Positions 8,365 to 18,519 are shown, counted from the stretch's first letter. The stretch is 64,000 nucleotides of DNA from Cohaesibacter marisflavi (GCF_900115225.1 NZ_FOVR01000004.1:186001-250000), one strand, 5' to 3'. Notes: generated from the letters alone by a model not told the origin. Numbers and translations: made by a program.

Positions 8365-9504
8365 TCAAACCGGTGGTGACAGCACGCCACCGGTCTGCGG
8401 CTGCTTGACCCCAGTGGTTCCGGGGAATGTAAGTGGCAGCTGCCGCAACGACCGAACCGCGAGATATCCAAAGGCTTCCGCCTCCAGTCCATCGCCATTC
8501 CAGCCAAGATCACCAGCGAGCATAACGGGGCTATCCAGCGCCTCGCCCAACTGATCCATCATATAACCATTATGCTGTCCGCCACCGCAAACAACAACCA
8601 TCTTAGCCGGTTCCCCTTCCTGGATCTCCATATGCTCTAGTCCAAGACAGAGTGTTTCAACGGTAAAGGCAGTCAGCGTGGCTGCCCCGTCTTCCAGAGA
8701 CATCGCTTGAATGGGCGAAATATCAAAGGCATTGCGATCCAGCGATTTCGGCGCCGGTTTCCTGAAATAAGGGTTGCCCATCAGGCCGATCAATCCGAGA
8801 AAGTCAACAGAACCAGCCGCAGCAATGGCACCATTCTCATCCATAGGCAGCCCATCCTTGCTGAACACCCAGTCATTAATGAGCGCGTTGCCAGGCCCGC
8901 TATCAAAGGCAATAAGGGAGCCGTCCTTACTAATCCAGGTGATATTTGCCACCCCGCCGATATTGACTATCGCCAAGGGCTGTTGCAATGGGATGACACT
9001 GCAAGCCTTAAGCGCCTTGTGATAGATCGGCACAAGCGGAGCCCCCTGCCCCCCGGCAGCAACGTCGGCAGCACGCAAGTCATGCACGACGGGAATCTTT
9101 GTTGCGTTCGCCAGCGCCTGCCCATTGCCAATCTGAACCGTTACGCCAGCGGACGGATCGTGCCAGACGGTTTGCCCGTGAAAGCCGATCACGTCAGGCT
9201 TGATCCCCTTGGCGGCATCGTGCGACAGAAGCTGGGCCACAGCCTCACCATGCGCCTTGGTAACCAGAGCTTCGGCCTCCACCAGACAGCCGGGACGTGC
9301 CGTCCTGTCTTTCATGCCATGCGCATCGTCAAGCGCCCGACGCAGCAAGGCTTGCTCATGCGCTTCATAGGGGCGAAAAGCCGAGGCGATGGAACGCACC
9401 TGCCCCTCTCCGTCGGTCTCAATAAGCGCAGCATCAACGCCATCACAGGACGTTCCGCTCATCAACCCCACCGCAAGCGACAGTTTTTCCTCATTTTTTG
9501 CCAT
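8365..9504 (-). CDS. anmK: Anhydro-N-acetylmuramic acid kinase
   Basis: Phosphorylates and hydrolyses 1,6-anhydro-MurNAc from recycled cell wall to MurNAc-6-phosphate. About 379 residues from MAKNEEKLSLAVGL, close to the E. coli length of 369; the frame is open to 9609, but the extra 35 residues are not family-like. The N-terminal phosphate loop is LMSGTSCDGVDAAL; further family segments are DVIGFHGQTVWHDP, ADVAAGGQGAPLVPIYHK, NIGGVANITW, FDSGPGNALIN and CGGGQHNGYMM. It is divergent from tyrS, a neighbour pair often seen in alphaproteobacteria, and fits with the cell-wall genes further right in the window. Confidence 0.93.
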   Translation of the reverse strand: MAKNEEKLSLAVGLMSGTSCDGVDAALIETDGEGQVRSIASAFRPYEAHEQALLRRALDDAHGMKDRTARPGCLVEAEALVTKAHGEAVAQLLSHDAAKGIKPDVIGFHGQTVWHDPSAGVTVQIGNGQALANATKIPVVHDLRAADVAAGGQGAPLVPIYHKALKACSVIPLQQPLAIVNIGGVANITWISKDGSLIAFDSGPGNALINDWVFSKDGLPMDENGAIAAAGSVDFLGLIGLMGNPYFRKPAPKSLDRNAFDISPIQAMSLEDGAATLTAFTVETLCLGLEHMEIQEGEPAKMVVVCGGGQHNGYMMDQLGEALDSPVMLAGDLGWNGDGLEAEAFGYLAVRSLRQLPLTFPGTTGVKQPQTGGVLSPPV

Positions 9505-9656
9505 TTTTGTCCCCGTCTTCCCAATCTTGATAGTGATCTTTTCCATGATCTTTGCTAGACCATCTCCCCGAAAGGCCATCCTGTCCGGTGTGCCCAGCAT
9601 CATAGACATCAGGCCAGACTAGCAGTAACAACCGTATCTTTAAGGAGAAAAGCGGC

Positions 9657-10913
9657 ATGACCGCCTTCAAATCCGAATTTCTTCACACTTTGAGTGAGCG
9701 TGGCTTCATTCACCAGTGTTCAGACCCGGAAGGGTTAGACAAACTCTTTAGCACGGAGACGGTTACTGCTTATGTGGGCTATGACTGCACGGCTCCCTCT
9801 GTTCATGTGGGCAACCTCGTTTCCATGATGATCCTGCACTGGATGCAGAAAACCGGCCATCGTCCCATCGCCCTCATGGGCGGCGGCACCACCATGGTTG
9901 GCGACCCATCCGGCCGCGACGAGACCCGCCAGTTGCTGACCCCGGAAAAGATTCAGTCCAACAAGGAAAGCATCCGCGAAGTTTTCTCCAAGTTGCTCGA
10001 CTTTGGCGATGGCCCAACCGACGCCGTACAGGAAGACAATGCCAACTGGCTGCTTGATCTCAATTATGTTGAATTCCTGCGCGACATTGGCTCCCGTGTA
10101 TCGGTCAACCAGATGTTGGCCCGCGACTCTGTGCGTCTGCGCCTTGAGCGCGAGCAGGCCCTCAGCTTCCTTGAATTCAACTACATGCTTCTGCAGGCAT
10201 ACGACTACACCCAGCTCAACAAGCGCTATGGCTGCCGCTTGCAGATGGGCGGATCGGACCAGTGGGGCAACATTGTCTCCGGTATCGATCTTTGCCGCCG
10301 CCTCAACAATGCAGAATGCTACGCACTCACCGTGCCGCTGATCACCAAATCCGACGGCTCAAAAATGGGCAAATCCGTCTCTGGTGCCATCTGGCTGCGT
10401 GGCGACATGTACAGCCCGTATGACTACTGGCAGTTCTGGCGCAATGTGTCTGACGCAGACGTCGGGCGTTTCCTGCGCCTCTACACCACGCTGCCGATTG
10501 ACGAAATCAAGCGTCTGGAAGTGTTGGAAGGCAACGAGCTCAACGAAGCCAAAAAGATTCTGGCAACAGAAGCAACCGCGCTCATTCATAGCCGCGTCGA
10601 CGCGGACAATGCCGCCGAAACCGCCTTCAAGACATTTGAGGCCGGTCAGGCAGCTGCGGCCAACCTGCCAACGATCGAGGTACCTGAGAGAGATCTGGAC
10701 GCCGGCATCGGCATCCTTAGCGCATTTGTTACTGCAGGCCTTGCCAAATCCAACGGCGACGCCCGTCGCTCCATCAAGGGCGGTGCCTTGAAGCTCAATG
10801 ACGAAACCGTCACGGATGACAGCCTGGCATTGACCAAGGCCAACCTCAATGAAGACGGTGTCATCAAGCTTTCCATGGGCAAGAAAAAGCATGTGCTCTT
10901 GAAGCTCTCCTGA
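9657..10913 (+). CDS. tyrS: Tyrosine--tRNA ligase
   Basis: Class Ic aminoacyl-tRNA synthetase, 418 residues, charging tRNA-Tyr. The HIGH-like motif is HVGN at residues 50-53, followed by [12 protein letters not shown]. The tyrosine-binding region is QAYDYTQLN and [10 protein letters not shown], the KMSKS-like loop is SKMGKS (about residues 237-242), and the C-terminal S4-like RNA-binding domain contains [19 protein letters not shown]. The start follows AAGGAG. A terminator at 10966-10992 ends the transcript. Confidence 0.97.
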   Translation: MTAFKSEFLHTLSERGFIHQCSDPEGLDKLFSTETVTAYVGYDCTAPSVHVGNLVSMMILHWMQKTGHRPIALMGGGTTMVGDPSGRDETRQLLTPEKIQSNKESIREVFSKLLDFGDGPTDAVQEDNANWLLDLNYVEFLRDIGSRVSVNQMLARDSVRLRLEREQALSFLEFNYMLLQAYDYTQLNKRYGCRLQMGGSDQWGNIVSGIDLCRRLNNAECYALTVPLITKSDGSKMGKSVSGAIWLRGDMYSPYDYWQFWRNVSDADVGRFLRLYTTLPIDEIKRLEVLEGNELNEAKKILATEATALIHSRVDADNAAETAFKTFEAGQAAAANLPTIEVPERDLDAGIGILSAFVTAGLAKSNGDARRSIKGGALKLNDETVTDDSLALTKANLNEDGVIKLSMGKKKHVLLKLS

Positions 10914-10965
10914 GGTCTTCATCTGGCAAAGCCCTCTAAAGAGGGGCTAAAGCAAAGAAACAGCA

Positions 10966-10992
10966 AAAAGGCTCCTTTAAAGGAGCCTTTTC
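10966..10992. terminator. Bidirectional intrinsic terminator after tyrS
   Basis: AAAAGGCTCCTTT and AAAGGAGCCTTTT form a near-perfect hairpin with T-runs on either strand. It ends tyrS and, on the minus strand, the AsmA-like gene. A shorter hairpin (GCCCTC/GAGGGGC, 10931-10947) lies just before it. Confidence 0.88.
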
Positions 10993-11062
10993 CATATCGG
11001 GAACAAATGCAGCGGAATGGACAAATACCAATCTACTTGCGCAGCAAACTTCACAAAAAACG

Positions 11063-14000
11063 TCAGAATTCAAACATCTTGCGCAACGCCCCCGGCGCCA
11101 ACAGCGAAGCCGGATTGACGATCAATGTCGGGTTCGCCATGTCGCCTTTGACAACATAGGTGATCCCCAACAAACCTTCATTTTTCCGGTTACCAAGCGC
11201 TCTGCCAATAATAGGCAGGCGACTGAAAATGTTGTTGACCTTGTAGGCGGGAATATAGGTTCCTGAAAGATTCAAACTACGGGTTTTCATGTCGATGGAA
11301 CCATCGACCGTCGCCCCCAACACAGGCCCCTTGAGCATGCCTCGCCCGATGCCAAAGACACCATTTTCACCGGAAAACTGCACCGAGAAAGAATCAAACC
11401 GGCTATCAACATTCTGGGTCGTAGAGCGGGATGACTGGCGTCTTTCCACTTCTCCACTCATCTTGAAATCCTTTAGAAGGATAGACCCGGATATGGTGTC
11501 CAGCCCCTTCCTCAGGGCAACCGACAGTGCTAGTCGCCCTCCCACCACGCGATCAATAGCCCCCAAAAAGCGCAAGAAATCGCCAGCATCCCGTGCATCG
11601 AGATGAACCGTCGGAAACTCTTCCTGTTTGGTGATTGCCTCAATCGGGCTAGTACCATCCAGAACCCCGCGAGCGTTGATCTTTGTAACCAGTCCGTTTT
11701 CGAGCTCAGCGGATGCTGTCAGCCCGGATATGGAGTGGCCCGACAATCCGATCACGCGCTTGATCTTGGCATTCAGCACAACATCCACTGGGCTGGTCTC
11801 GCCATCGGTTGATTTGCCGACGAAGGGGCTTTTCATTAGCTTTCCGCGCAGATCCAGTACATCTCCATTCACATCGACACGATAAGGCCCCTTGCCGTTC
11901 CTCACCACATCGATGCTCAACCGATCCCCCCGGCTAAGCGCCAGATTGTCTATCTTGAGAGATTGCAAACCGTCATCCTTGTCGATCACCAACGAGCCAT
12001 CAGCATCGAAACCATCACCAGAAATGACAAGATTCTCAACGGCGAAATGGTCTCCTTTATCAATCAGGTCAAACGCAGCACTGCCGCGAACATTGGGCTT
12101 CTTGCTCCAGCCCAGAACAGTCAAATCCAGTTCAGACCTGGTAAGATCAGCAGTCACCTTGGTCAGCTTGGGTCGATCTCCATTCTGGGTGGCCCGCACA
12201 GAGACCGGACCACGCAACCAGTCTTCGAGTCCAAGACCAAACTTGCTGCGGTCTGCATCAGTCAGCGCAAGATCAAAGCTGGAAGAAGAAACAACAGATC
12301 CATCGGATGAAGAGGTCAAATCAAGGGCCGCCTTAATGCCATCAATCACGGCAAGCCCTTTGATATCCATGCGTTTGCCGTCAGTATTGATCTCCACATC
12401 TGCATCAGAAACCAAATGCCCCCGCAAAGGCTTGGTGCTGGCCGCCCCTTTCAGGGTTATCTGCGCATCATAATTGACATCTTCCAGCTTCAGGGGTTTG
12501 ATGAACGGGAAGCTCAGGCGCACCTTTGCGCTTGCGGAACCGCTCAAATCAGATGCCTTCTGCCCTTCATTCTTCAAACTGTTGATCGGATCACTATCAA
12601 TGATCTCGCCAAAGGCTACGGCATCCCCTTCGCCTTCCAGAACCAACACACCAGTAGCAGGCTTTTGAGAATGATCGGGTATCTCGAACCGGCCTTTGCC
12701 CACCGGAAACTGCCGTCCCGTTTTGGTGACAAACCGCCCGGTATCTATGGACGTCTGGAATGTGCGCCCTGTGACGATTCCCTCACCCGAGAGGTCCTCT
12801 CCAGGTGGCAGCTCGCCAAAGGGAGCCAATCGGGCGTTCTTGAAACCGAATGTGCCATGCACCGCATCATCAGGCAGAATGAGCCGACCTTCTTCATTGC
12901 GCTTGAGCATGCTCTCTGTCAGCGCAAGATCGAAATGGCCACCGGTGGCAGTGCCGCCCTCAAGATTTTTCAGCAGCCATTTGCGCGCACCGTTTGCTAT
13001 ATTGACCGGCCACATATGCAACAGCAAATCATAGGGCATTTCAGAGATATCAAAGCCCATATTGAGCGCCAACTCACCATCAACCGGTGAAATGGTGCCA
13101 GATCCCGTAACACTACCCTCGTCAGCTACCATACGAATATCGTCGACAGTTGCTACACCGGTCTGACGATCTATGCGGGTCTGAAGGGAAAAAGTTTGAA
13201 GCATACGGCTGGGATATGGATTATCCCGAGCAGCCAGCTTCAGATCATTGCCCTGCAACTGCACCAAGATGGCTCCATCCTCGGTATCCGGCCAAACGGC
13301 ACGGCCAAGGAAGTTCCCTCCGGTCTCTCCAAAGAGCACATGACTGTTAATCAGCCGGAGTTCACGTTCTTCGGGCACCCAGTCCAAGCGGAAAGAGGCA
13401 CTGTCGAGATAGGCATCGTCCTTTTCGCCAAACTCCATCAGGCCTTCGCCGACATCGAGCAACACCCGCATGCCCGAAAGACTATCATCCTCGTCAAAAT
13501 TCAACTGCGCCCTGCCAGCAAATGCCGAACTGAAACTGAAATTCTTATTCTCGCCAGAGAAGCGCGGCAAGATATCCGTCAAAGAGATATTTTCAAACAC
13601 CAGCTGGATGGACCGTCCCGCATCAGGATCATCTGATGTGGCGATCGGCACCTCGGCCATGGCCGAATGAATGCGGCCATGCTGTCCGTCATAGGCAAAA
13701 TCGATGCGCCAGAGATTGTCATCCTCCCCTTGCGGATTGTAGGCAAAGGCAACATTTTCGTAGGTCTTTTCCTTGTCGACCAGCTCATCGCGAAACGATA
13801 TTTCGGTGTTACGAATGAGAATCTGTGGTGGCCGATTATTAAGATCGTCATCGGCCAGTGGCTTTATGGCGCGGCGCACGGAATTAAGCACAGAAACAAA
13901 TTGCGGATCGACCGGATCATAAAGGCTATCCGCCGGGGCAGCTCCATCACTCAACCGGCTAGGGTCCTGCCCCGCAATAAGCAGACGTCCCTTGGTGTCT

Positions 14001-14464
14001 CGGCGGACCTTGACCTTCATGCTCAGAATATTGACATTCCGCGCGCGAATTTCGCGATGCATCAAAGCAAGAAGCCCCACTTCCAAATCAATCTTGGGCG
14101 CAGCAAGAAGAACGTCGGCTTCATCACGGAGCTGAACATCTGTTAGTTGCAGGGAAAGGCGCCAGCGATCGGAAAGCCCGATGAGTACGTCTTTCACCTC
14201 TAGATTCTGACCGGGAGGTAGTCTCCTGGCAACAAGGTCTTCAATTTCCTCGCGGAAACTACTGATGGAAACAGGAGCATAAGACAGTCGAAGCACTGCG
14301 CCGCCCAGAAGCACAAGCAGAAGCAGAACGAACGCACCGCAGAAAACCGCGATCCGCCGTTTCATTCTGGAACGTGAGGCGGGTGCGGATGCGTTGCTAT
14401 GGTCAGCGGGCTGCTGCTCTGGCGAAAGTTCCGGATCCGGTGGCGTCTCTGAGCGATTAGCCAA
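11063..14464 (-). CDS. AsmA-like/DUF3971 envelope protein (YhdP-type)
   Basis: About 1,133 residues. A polar N-terminus rich in Pro, Glu and Gln is followed by one membrane anchor (AVFCGAFVLLLLVLLGGAVL, near residue 45), then a very long periplasmic part of repeated beta segments of the kind AELENGLVTKINARG and GTGTISP-like turns. The last 80 residues (SGTYIPAYKVNNIFSRLP, GLLGITYVVKGDM, VNPASLLAPGALRKMF) are the typical AsmA C-terminal module. The family is linked to phospholipid transport between inner and outer membrane; the cargo here is unknown. The start is ambiguous: the frame is open to a GTG at 14515, but a TTG at 14464 has GGAGG 9 bp upstream and is preferred here. Confidence 0.85.
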   Translation of the reverse strand: MANRSETPPDPELSPEQQPADHSNASAPASRSRMKRRIAVFCGAFVLLLLVLLGGAVLRLSYAPVSISSFREEIEDLVARRLPPGQNLEVKDVLIGLSDRWRLSLQLTDVQLRDEADVLLAAPKIDLEVGLLALMHREIRARNVNILSMKVKVRRDTKGRLLIAGQDPSRLSDGAAPADSLYDPVDPQFVSVLNSVRRAIKPLADDDLNNRPPQILIRNTEISFRDELVDKEKTYENVAFAYNPQGEDDNLWRIDFAYDGQHGRIHSAMAEVPIATSDDPDAGRSIQLVFENISLTDILPRFSGENKNFSFSSAFAGRAQLNFDEDDSLSGMRVLLDVGEGLMEFGEKDDAYLDSASFRLDWVPEERELRLINSHVLFGETGGNFLGRAVWPDTEDGAILVQLQGNDLKLAARDNPYPSRMLQTFSLQTRIDRQTGVATVDDIRMVADEGSVTGSGTISPVDGELALNMGFDISEMPYDLLLHMWPVNIANGARKWLLKNLEGGTATGGHFDLALTESMLKRNEEGRLILPDDAVHGTFGFKNARLAPFGELPPGEDLSGEGIVTGRTFQTSIDTGRFVTKTGRQFPVGKGRFEIPDHSQKPATGVLVLEGEGDAVAFGEIIDSDPINSLKNEGQKASDLSGSASAKVRLSFPFIKPLKLEDVNYDAQITLKGAASTKPLRGHLVSDADVEINTDGKRMDIKGLAVIDGIKAALDLTSSSDGSVVSSSSFDLALTDADRSKFGLGLEDWLRGPVSVRATQNGDRPKLTKVTADLTRSELDLTVLGWSKKPNVRGSAAFDLIDKGDHFAVENLVISGDGFDADGSLVIDKDDGLQSLKIDNLALSRGDRLSIDVVRNGKGPYRVDVNGDVLDLRGKLMKSPFVGKSTDGETSPVDVVLNAKIKRVIGLSGHSISGLTASAELENGLVTKINARGVLDGTSPIEAITKQEEFPTVHLDARDAGDFLRFLGAIDRVVGGRLALSVALRKGLDTISGSILLKDFKMSGEVERRQSSRSTTQNVDSRFDSFSVQFSGENGVFGIGRGMLKGPVLGATVDGSIDMKTRSLNLSGTYIPAYKVNNIFSRLPIIGRALGNRKNEGLLGITYVVKGDMANPTLIVNPASLLAPGALRKMFEF

Positions 14465-14727
14465 AATGATATGCCTCCATATTCGCTTCACTTCTCTTTC
14501 GAAGCGCCCTACCACCCCAGATCGCTTTATGCTCTGTTAGGCTAGATTCGTACCGCTCACAAGGTCTTTCTAGAAGCCTGCGCGCAAATATAGGAATAAA
14601 GTCCCCTCGACCGGATGGAATATCAAATCCCTGATCCACACCGGATCAAAATGCGTAAGACATATGAATTTCCAGATCGACTCGCGTTAGAGTAACAATA
14701 GCGGAAAAAGAGACAAAAGGATGACCC

Positions 14728-15207
14728 ATGCCTGATGATAGCCAAAAACTCGAAGTTGGTGCACAAGCGCCAGATTTTACTCTGAAGACAAACGGTGGCG
14801 GAGAGATCACGCTTAGCGCATGTCTGGGCAAACCCGTTATTGTCTATTTTTACCCCAAGGACAACACACCCGGTTGTACAATAGAAGCGGTGGACTTCAG
14901 CAGTCTTTCTGATGATTTCGCCGCCCTCGGCATACAGGTTATCGGCATCTCTCCCGATAGCGTGCGCAAGCATGACAATTTCGTCGAAAAGCACAATCTT
15001 ACCATTTGTCTCGCCTCCGATCCGGATCAGGAAACATGCAATGCCTACGGCGTTTGGGTCGAAAAAAAGATGTATGGGAAAACCTATATGGGCGTAGAGC
15101 GCAGCACCTATCTCATCGATAGCGAAGGCAAGATCGCCCGAATCTGGAGCAAGGTGAAAGTCAAGAATCACGCTTCCGAGGTGCTTGATGCGGCCCAAGC
15201 CCTGTAA
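14728..15207 (+). CDS. bcp: Thioredoxin-dependent peroxiredoxin Bcp/PrxQ
   Basis: 159-residue peroxiredoxin that reduces H2O2 and organic hydroperoxides. The peroxidatic Cys is C50 in YPKDNTPGCT with the conserved PxxxTPxC setting; an Arg in VERSTYLID completes the site. The resolving Cys that E. coli Bcp has five residues later is replaced by Val55 (GCTIEAV), so recycling must use another Cys (in LTICLAS or QETCNAYG) or act by a 1-Cys route. It is divergent from the AsmA-like gene and looks monocistronic. Confidence 0.93.
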   Translation: MPDDSQKLEVGAQAPDFTLKTNGGGEITLSACLGKPVIVYFYPKDNTPGCTIEAVDFSSLSDDFAALGIQVIGISPDSVRKHDNFVEKHNLTICLASDPDQETCNAYGVWVEKKMYGKTYMGVERSTYLIDSEGKIARIWSKVKVKNHASEVLDAAQAL

Positions 15208-15240
15208 GACTTCTGCGAATCCCTATTATCAACCCATCGG

Positions 15241-15265
15241 CCAGAGCGTGAAACACGCGCTCTGG
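15241..15265 (+). terminator. Hairpin after bcp, possible terminator
   Basis: CCAGAGCG and CGCTCTGG pair perfectly around 9 nt, 34 bp after the bcp stop. No T-run follows, so it may be a 3'-end stabiliser or a weak terminator. Confidence 0.4.
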
Positions 15266-15352
15266 CTGCGCTGATTAACCAAGTTTCATCTCATAAAAAC
15301 GGCTATTTTCAGCCACTTCCTCCCTTTATCTAGCCACGACACCATTGTTTTA

Positions 15353-15369
15353 TAAACGAAATATTAACC
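15353..15369. promoter_or_regulatory. CtrA-like site upstream of the M23 peptidase gene
   Basis: TAAA-N7-TTAACC lies about 55 bp upstream of the ATG of the M23 gene. The CtrA consensus is TTAA-N7-TTAAC, so there is one mismatch in the left half. CtrA controls cell-cycle and envelope genes in this group. The match is short and could be chance. Confidence 0.3.
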
Positions 15370-15424
15370 ATATTCGCAGCCTAATGGATTGGTTCAATCA
15401 GTGTGTCTTATGGCTGGGTGTTAA

Positions 15425-16900
15425 ATGCTTTCTGAAGGAAGAAGTAGAGAGTTTGGTCGCCGGAGGGAACCGCATCGTATCATCATCACGCATGGCGATA
15501 CGGTTCAGGATTTTATCGTGCGCCCTTGGGTCGTCTCTGGCCTGGCATTTTTCGGCATTCTCTTCAGCATCATGTATCTGTCTGCAACGGCTTATCTTGT
15601 TTTTCGCGATGATATTCTATCCTACTCGCGAGCCGAACAGGCCCAGATGCAGAGCAAATATGAAGACCGCATTGCCCAGCTACGTAGCCAGATAGACCGC
15701 ATCGCCAGCCGCCAGATGCTGGACCAGCAAGCCCTTGAGAGCCATGTCCAGAAGCTGATGCAGAAACAGGCTGATTTTGAAGCCTATTCCTCTGTGTTGG
15801 ATCCGATCATCAACAAAGCCCGTGAAGCAGGCCTTCCCATCCGTTCGGAATTGAAAGTCCCGCTACCCAAAACAGCTCCGTGGCGCACCAAAGAAAAGCA
15901 GGCTGCTGCGCCCATGGCAAAGCCGGAAGCTTCACCGAATCTTGCGCTCGCTTATGCAGGAACTGCTGTGGCGCACGCTCCCGTATCAGCTGAAGCAATT
16001 TCCAGCCGCTTTGAGGAGCTTACGCGCCTAGGGTTCAGAAGCAGCAAATCTTTCACAGATAGCGCAGCGGCTTCCACTCAGACGCCGCAAGACAGTGCGC
16101 CCCTTCTTCAAACGGATGAGACAACAGCCCTTGCCTATAATGAAGAAGAAACTCCTTCGATTTTCGATGCAACCGAAGTCTCTTCAGAGGATGACAAGAC
16201 CATTCTCAAACTGGCTGATGCAACTGATCGTCTTGAGCAGGAGATGATCGATAGCAAGGTCATCTTGCACAATCTGCTCAATGACCTGCGTTACAAATCA
16301 GACCGCGTTGAAAAGCGCATCGCATCCCTTGGTATCAGAGTTGACGTGCCTGCAGAAAATGCTGCCGTTGGTGGACCTTACATCCCCATCTCAGATGAAT
16401 ACAACCACGATCAGCTCGCTGAAGATGCCGAGAAGGTCGAGATTGCTCTGGACCGTTTTGTTCAGCTCAAGAATCAGGTCAAGAAACTGCCCATCAGTCA
16501 CCCCCTGCCCTCCGGACGTCTCTCAAGCAAATTCGGAATTCGCAAGGATCCGTTTCTCAACCGCATGTCCATGCATTCAGGCATCGACGTCGCGGATCGG
16601 TACGGCAATTCAATTCGGGCGGCAGGCATCGGCACCGTCACCTATGCTGGCCCACGCTCCGGTTACGGCATCATGGTCGAAGTAGATCACGGCAATGGCG
16701 TCGTCAGCCGATATGCTCATATGAGCAAGGCGCTGGCCAAAAAGGGCGAACATGTCAACACAGGCACCATCATTGGCAAGGTTGGCTCAACCGGGCGCTC
16801 AACCGGCCCTCACCTGCATTTCGAAACCCGCGTAAGAGGCAAAGCAGTAAACCCCTACTCTTTCCTTATCGCAGGAAAAGAATTGCATAAGTTGATTTAG
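15425..16900 (+). CDS. M23 family metallopeptidase (cell-wall endopeptidase-like)
   Basis: 491 residues. A basic N-terminus leads into one membrane segment (about residues 38-62, VSGLAFFGILFSIMYLSATA). A coiled coil with many Gln/Glu/Arg follows (about 70-125), then a low-complexity Ala/Ser/Glu linker, a second helical stretch, and a C-terminal LytM/M23 domain from about residue 360. The zinc motif HSGIDVAD, the conserved YAHMS and the HLHFE motif are all present, so the peptidase looks catalytically intact rather than an EnvC-type activator. It probably cuts peptidoglycan cross-links during growth or division. It stands alone between bcp and the convergent prfB. Confidence 0.88.
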   Translation: MLSEGRSREFGRRREPHRIIITHGDTVQDFIVRPWVVSGLAFFGILFSIMYLSATAYLVFRDDILSYSRAEQAQMQSKYEDRIAQLRSQIDRIASRQMLDQQALESHVQKLMQKQADFEAYSSVLDPIINKAREAGLPIRSELKVPLPKTAPWRTKEKQAAAPMAKPEASPNLALAYAGTAVAHAPVSAEAISSRFEELTRLGFRSSKSFTDSAAASTQTPQDSAPLLQTDETTALAYNEEETPSIFDATEVSSEDDKTILKLADATDRLEQEMIDSKVILHNLLNDLRYKSDRVEKRIASLGIRVDVPAENAAVGGPYIPISDEYNHDQLAEDAEKVEIALDRFVQLKNQVKKLPISHPLPSGRLSSKFGIRKDPFLNRMSMHSGIDVADRYGNSIRAAGIGTVTYAGPRSGYGIMVEVDHGNGVVSRYAHMSKALAKKGEHVNTGTIIGKVGSTGRSTGPHLHFETRVRGKAVNPYSFLIAGKELHKLI

Positions 16901-17253
16901 GCGTAGATTTTCTTATCCTATAGACTCAACTGGGCACCCACCGAAAATAATCAGTCGTCAGAACTGCCCAAGCGGTGTCGCGCCCAGCCCTTATTACTCA
17001 CGTTTCGTCTTTCGCATGAGTCATGCCACAAGGGATGGACAGTGGCACACTAAGACAGACCTCTTGCCTGCCCAACCTCTTCGCCGCCCCCCTTGGGCCA
17101 CATAAATCTACAAACAGTCCGCCATAGAAAAAGCCCGGTCCTTGAATAAGAACCGGGCTTTCAATCATTTTGCGGAAGCTTCTTTGCGAAAAGGCGGAGG
17201 CTGTATCAGAGCATCCTCAGCACACTGCTTTCACAAAGCAAAATAAGCAGGCT
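16901..17253. other. Gene-free stretch between M23 peptidase and prfB
   Basis: 353 bp between convergent genes. Apart from the prfB terminator at 17129-17161 I see nothing in it: no credible reading frame, repeat or structured RNA. Confidence 0.6.
17129..17161 (-). terminator. Intrinsic terminator of prfB
   Basis: AAAGCCCGGT pairs with ACCGGGCTTT; on the minus strand the stem is followed by TTTTTC. It lies about 93 bp past the prfB stop. Confidence 0.8.
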
Positions 17254-18388
17254 TTAAACCAGATCCTCGACCTGATCCTCCCCTTCCGTACCATAGGCAC
17301 GTTGGGCGAGCGCAGCTTCCATATAAGGTGTCAAAGCACCATCGAGCACATCTTGCGGACTGGTGCTCTCAACGCCGGTGCGCAAATCCTTGACCAACTG
17401 GTAAGGCTGCAGAACATAAGAGCGGATCTGATGTCCCCAGCCGATATCGGTTTTGGATGCAGCTTCGGCACTGGCCTTGTCTTCACGAATCTGCAGCTCG
17501 CGCTCATACAGGCGCGCGCGCAACATGTCCCATGCCTGAGCGCGGTTCTTGTGCTGCGAGCGTTCATTCTGACACTGCACCACGATCCCCGTTGGATGGT
17601 GCGTGATACGAACAGCAGAGTCAGTCGTATTGACGTGCTGACCACCAGCACCCGAGGCACGATAAGTATCAATGCGGCAATCACTCTCGTTGATCTCGAT
17701 ATCGATGGTATCGTCAATAACCGGATAGACCCAGACGGATGAGAAAGACGTATGACGGCGCGCCTGACTGTCAAACGGCGAAATACGCACCAGACGGTGC
17801 ACGCCTGACTCAGTCTTCGCCCAACCATAAGCATTCTCGCCCTTGACCATGATGGTAGCAGCCTTGATGCCAGCTTCTTCCCCTGCGGTCACCTCAAGAA
17901 CATCGACCTTGAAACCGGCCTTCTCGGCCCAGCGGGTATACATCCTGAGCATCATCGACGCCCAGTCCTGGCTTTCGGTTCCACCCGCACCGGAATGCAC
18001 TTCGATATAGCAGTCCATCCCGTCCGCTTCACCCGAGAGCATGGTCTCGATCTGCTGGCGGGAAATTGTTTTCAAGAGCGCATGAAGCGTGTCTTCCGCA
18101 TCCTTGATCACGTCGGCATCATCTTCCATTTCACCCAATTCTATGAGCTCAATGGAATCTTCAAGATCCTGCTTGGCCTTGAGATAGCCGTTGATCGCCG
18201 ATTCCAGCTTCTGACGCTCCTGCATCAGCTTCTGGGCATTCTGCGGATCGTTCCAAAGGTTCGGATCTTCAGCCAGGTTATTCAGTTCGAGCAGGCGTTT
18301 CTGGGCGACATCCCAGTCAAAGATGCCTCCTCAGCAGAGCAAGACCCTGCTTGATTTCGTCGACTACATTCTGGATTTCTGCGCGCAT
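17254..18388 (-). CDS. prfB: Peptide chain release factor 2, with programmed +1 frameshift
   Basis: Releases nascent chains at UGA and UAA. The coding sequence is in two frames. The first 23 codons run from ATG at 18388 to CTT at 18320 and end in an in-frame TGA (18319-18317). Skipping T18319 moves reading to GAC and continues for 354 codons to 17254, giving about 377 residues. The site carries the classical signals: an internal Shine-Dalgarno AGGAGG three bases before CTT TGA C. Downstream the recognition tripeptide SPF (VRISPFDS) and the GGQ loop (SGAGGQHVN) are intact. An annotator who ignores the shift would start the gene wrongly at an internal Met at 18225. The order amiC, mrcA, prfB is common in alphaproteobacteria. 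Confidence 0.96.
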
Positions 18389-18466
18389 ACTTTTCTCTTC
18401 ATTCATCATAGAGAAGGCAGACCCGCTGCCCTCACATTCAAACGATCAATCTTTCAGGTGACGAGA

Positions 18467-18496
18467 AGGCGGATGCAACCTTCGCCGCATCCGCCT
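18467..18496 (-). terminator. Probable terminator of mrcA
   Basis: AGGCGGATGC and GCATCCGCCT form a perfect 10-bp stem with a 10-nt loop, 24 bp past the mrcA stop. The T-run on the minus strand is weak (TCTCGTC), so some transcripts may continue into prfB. Confidence 0.55.
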
Positions 18497-18519
18497 CTCA
18501 ACACGATAAGATTTTGGTT

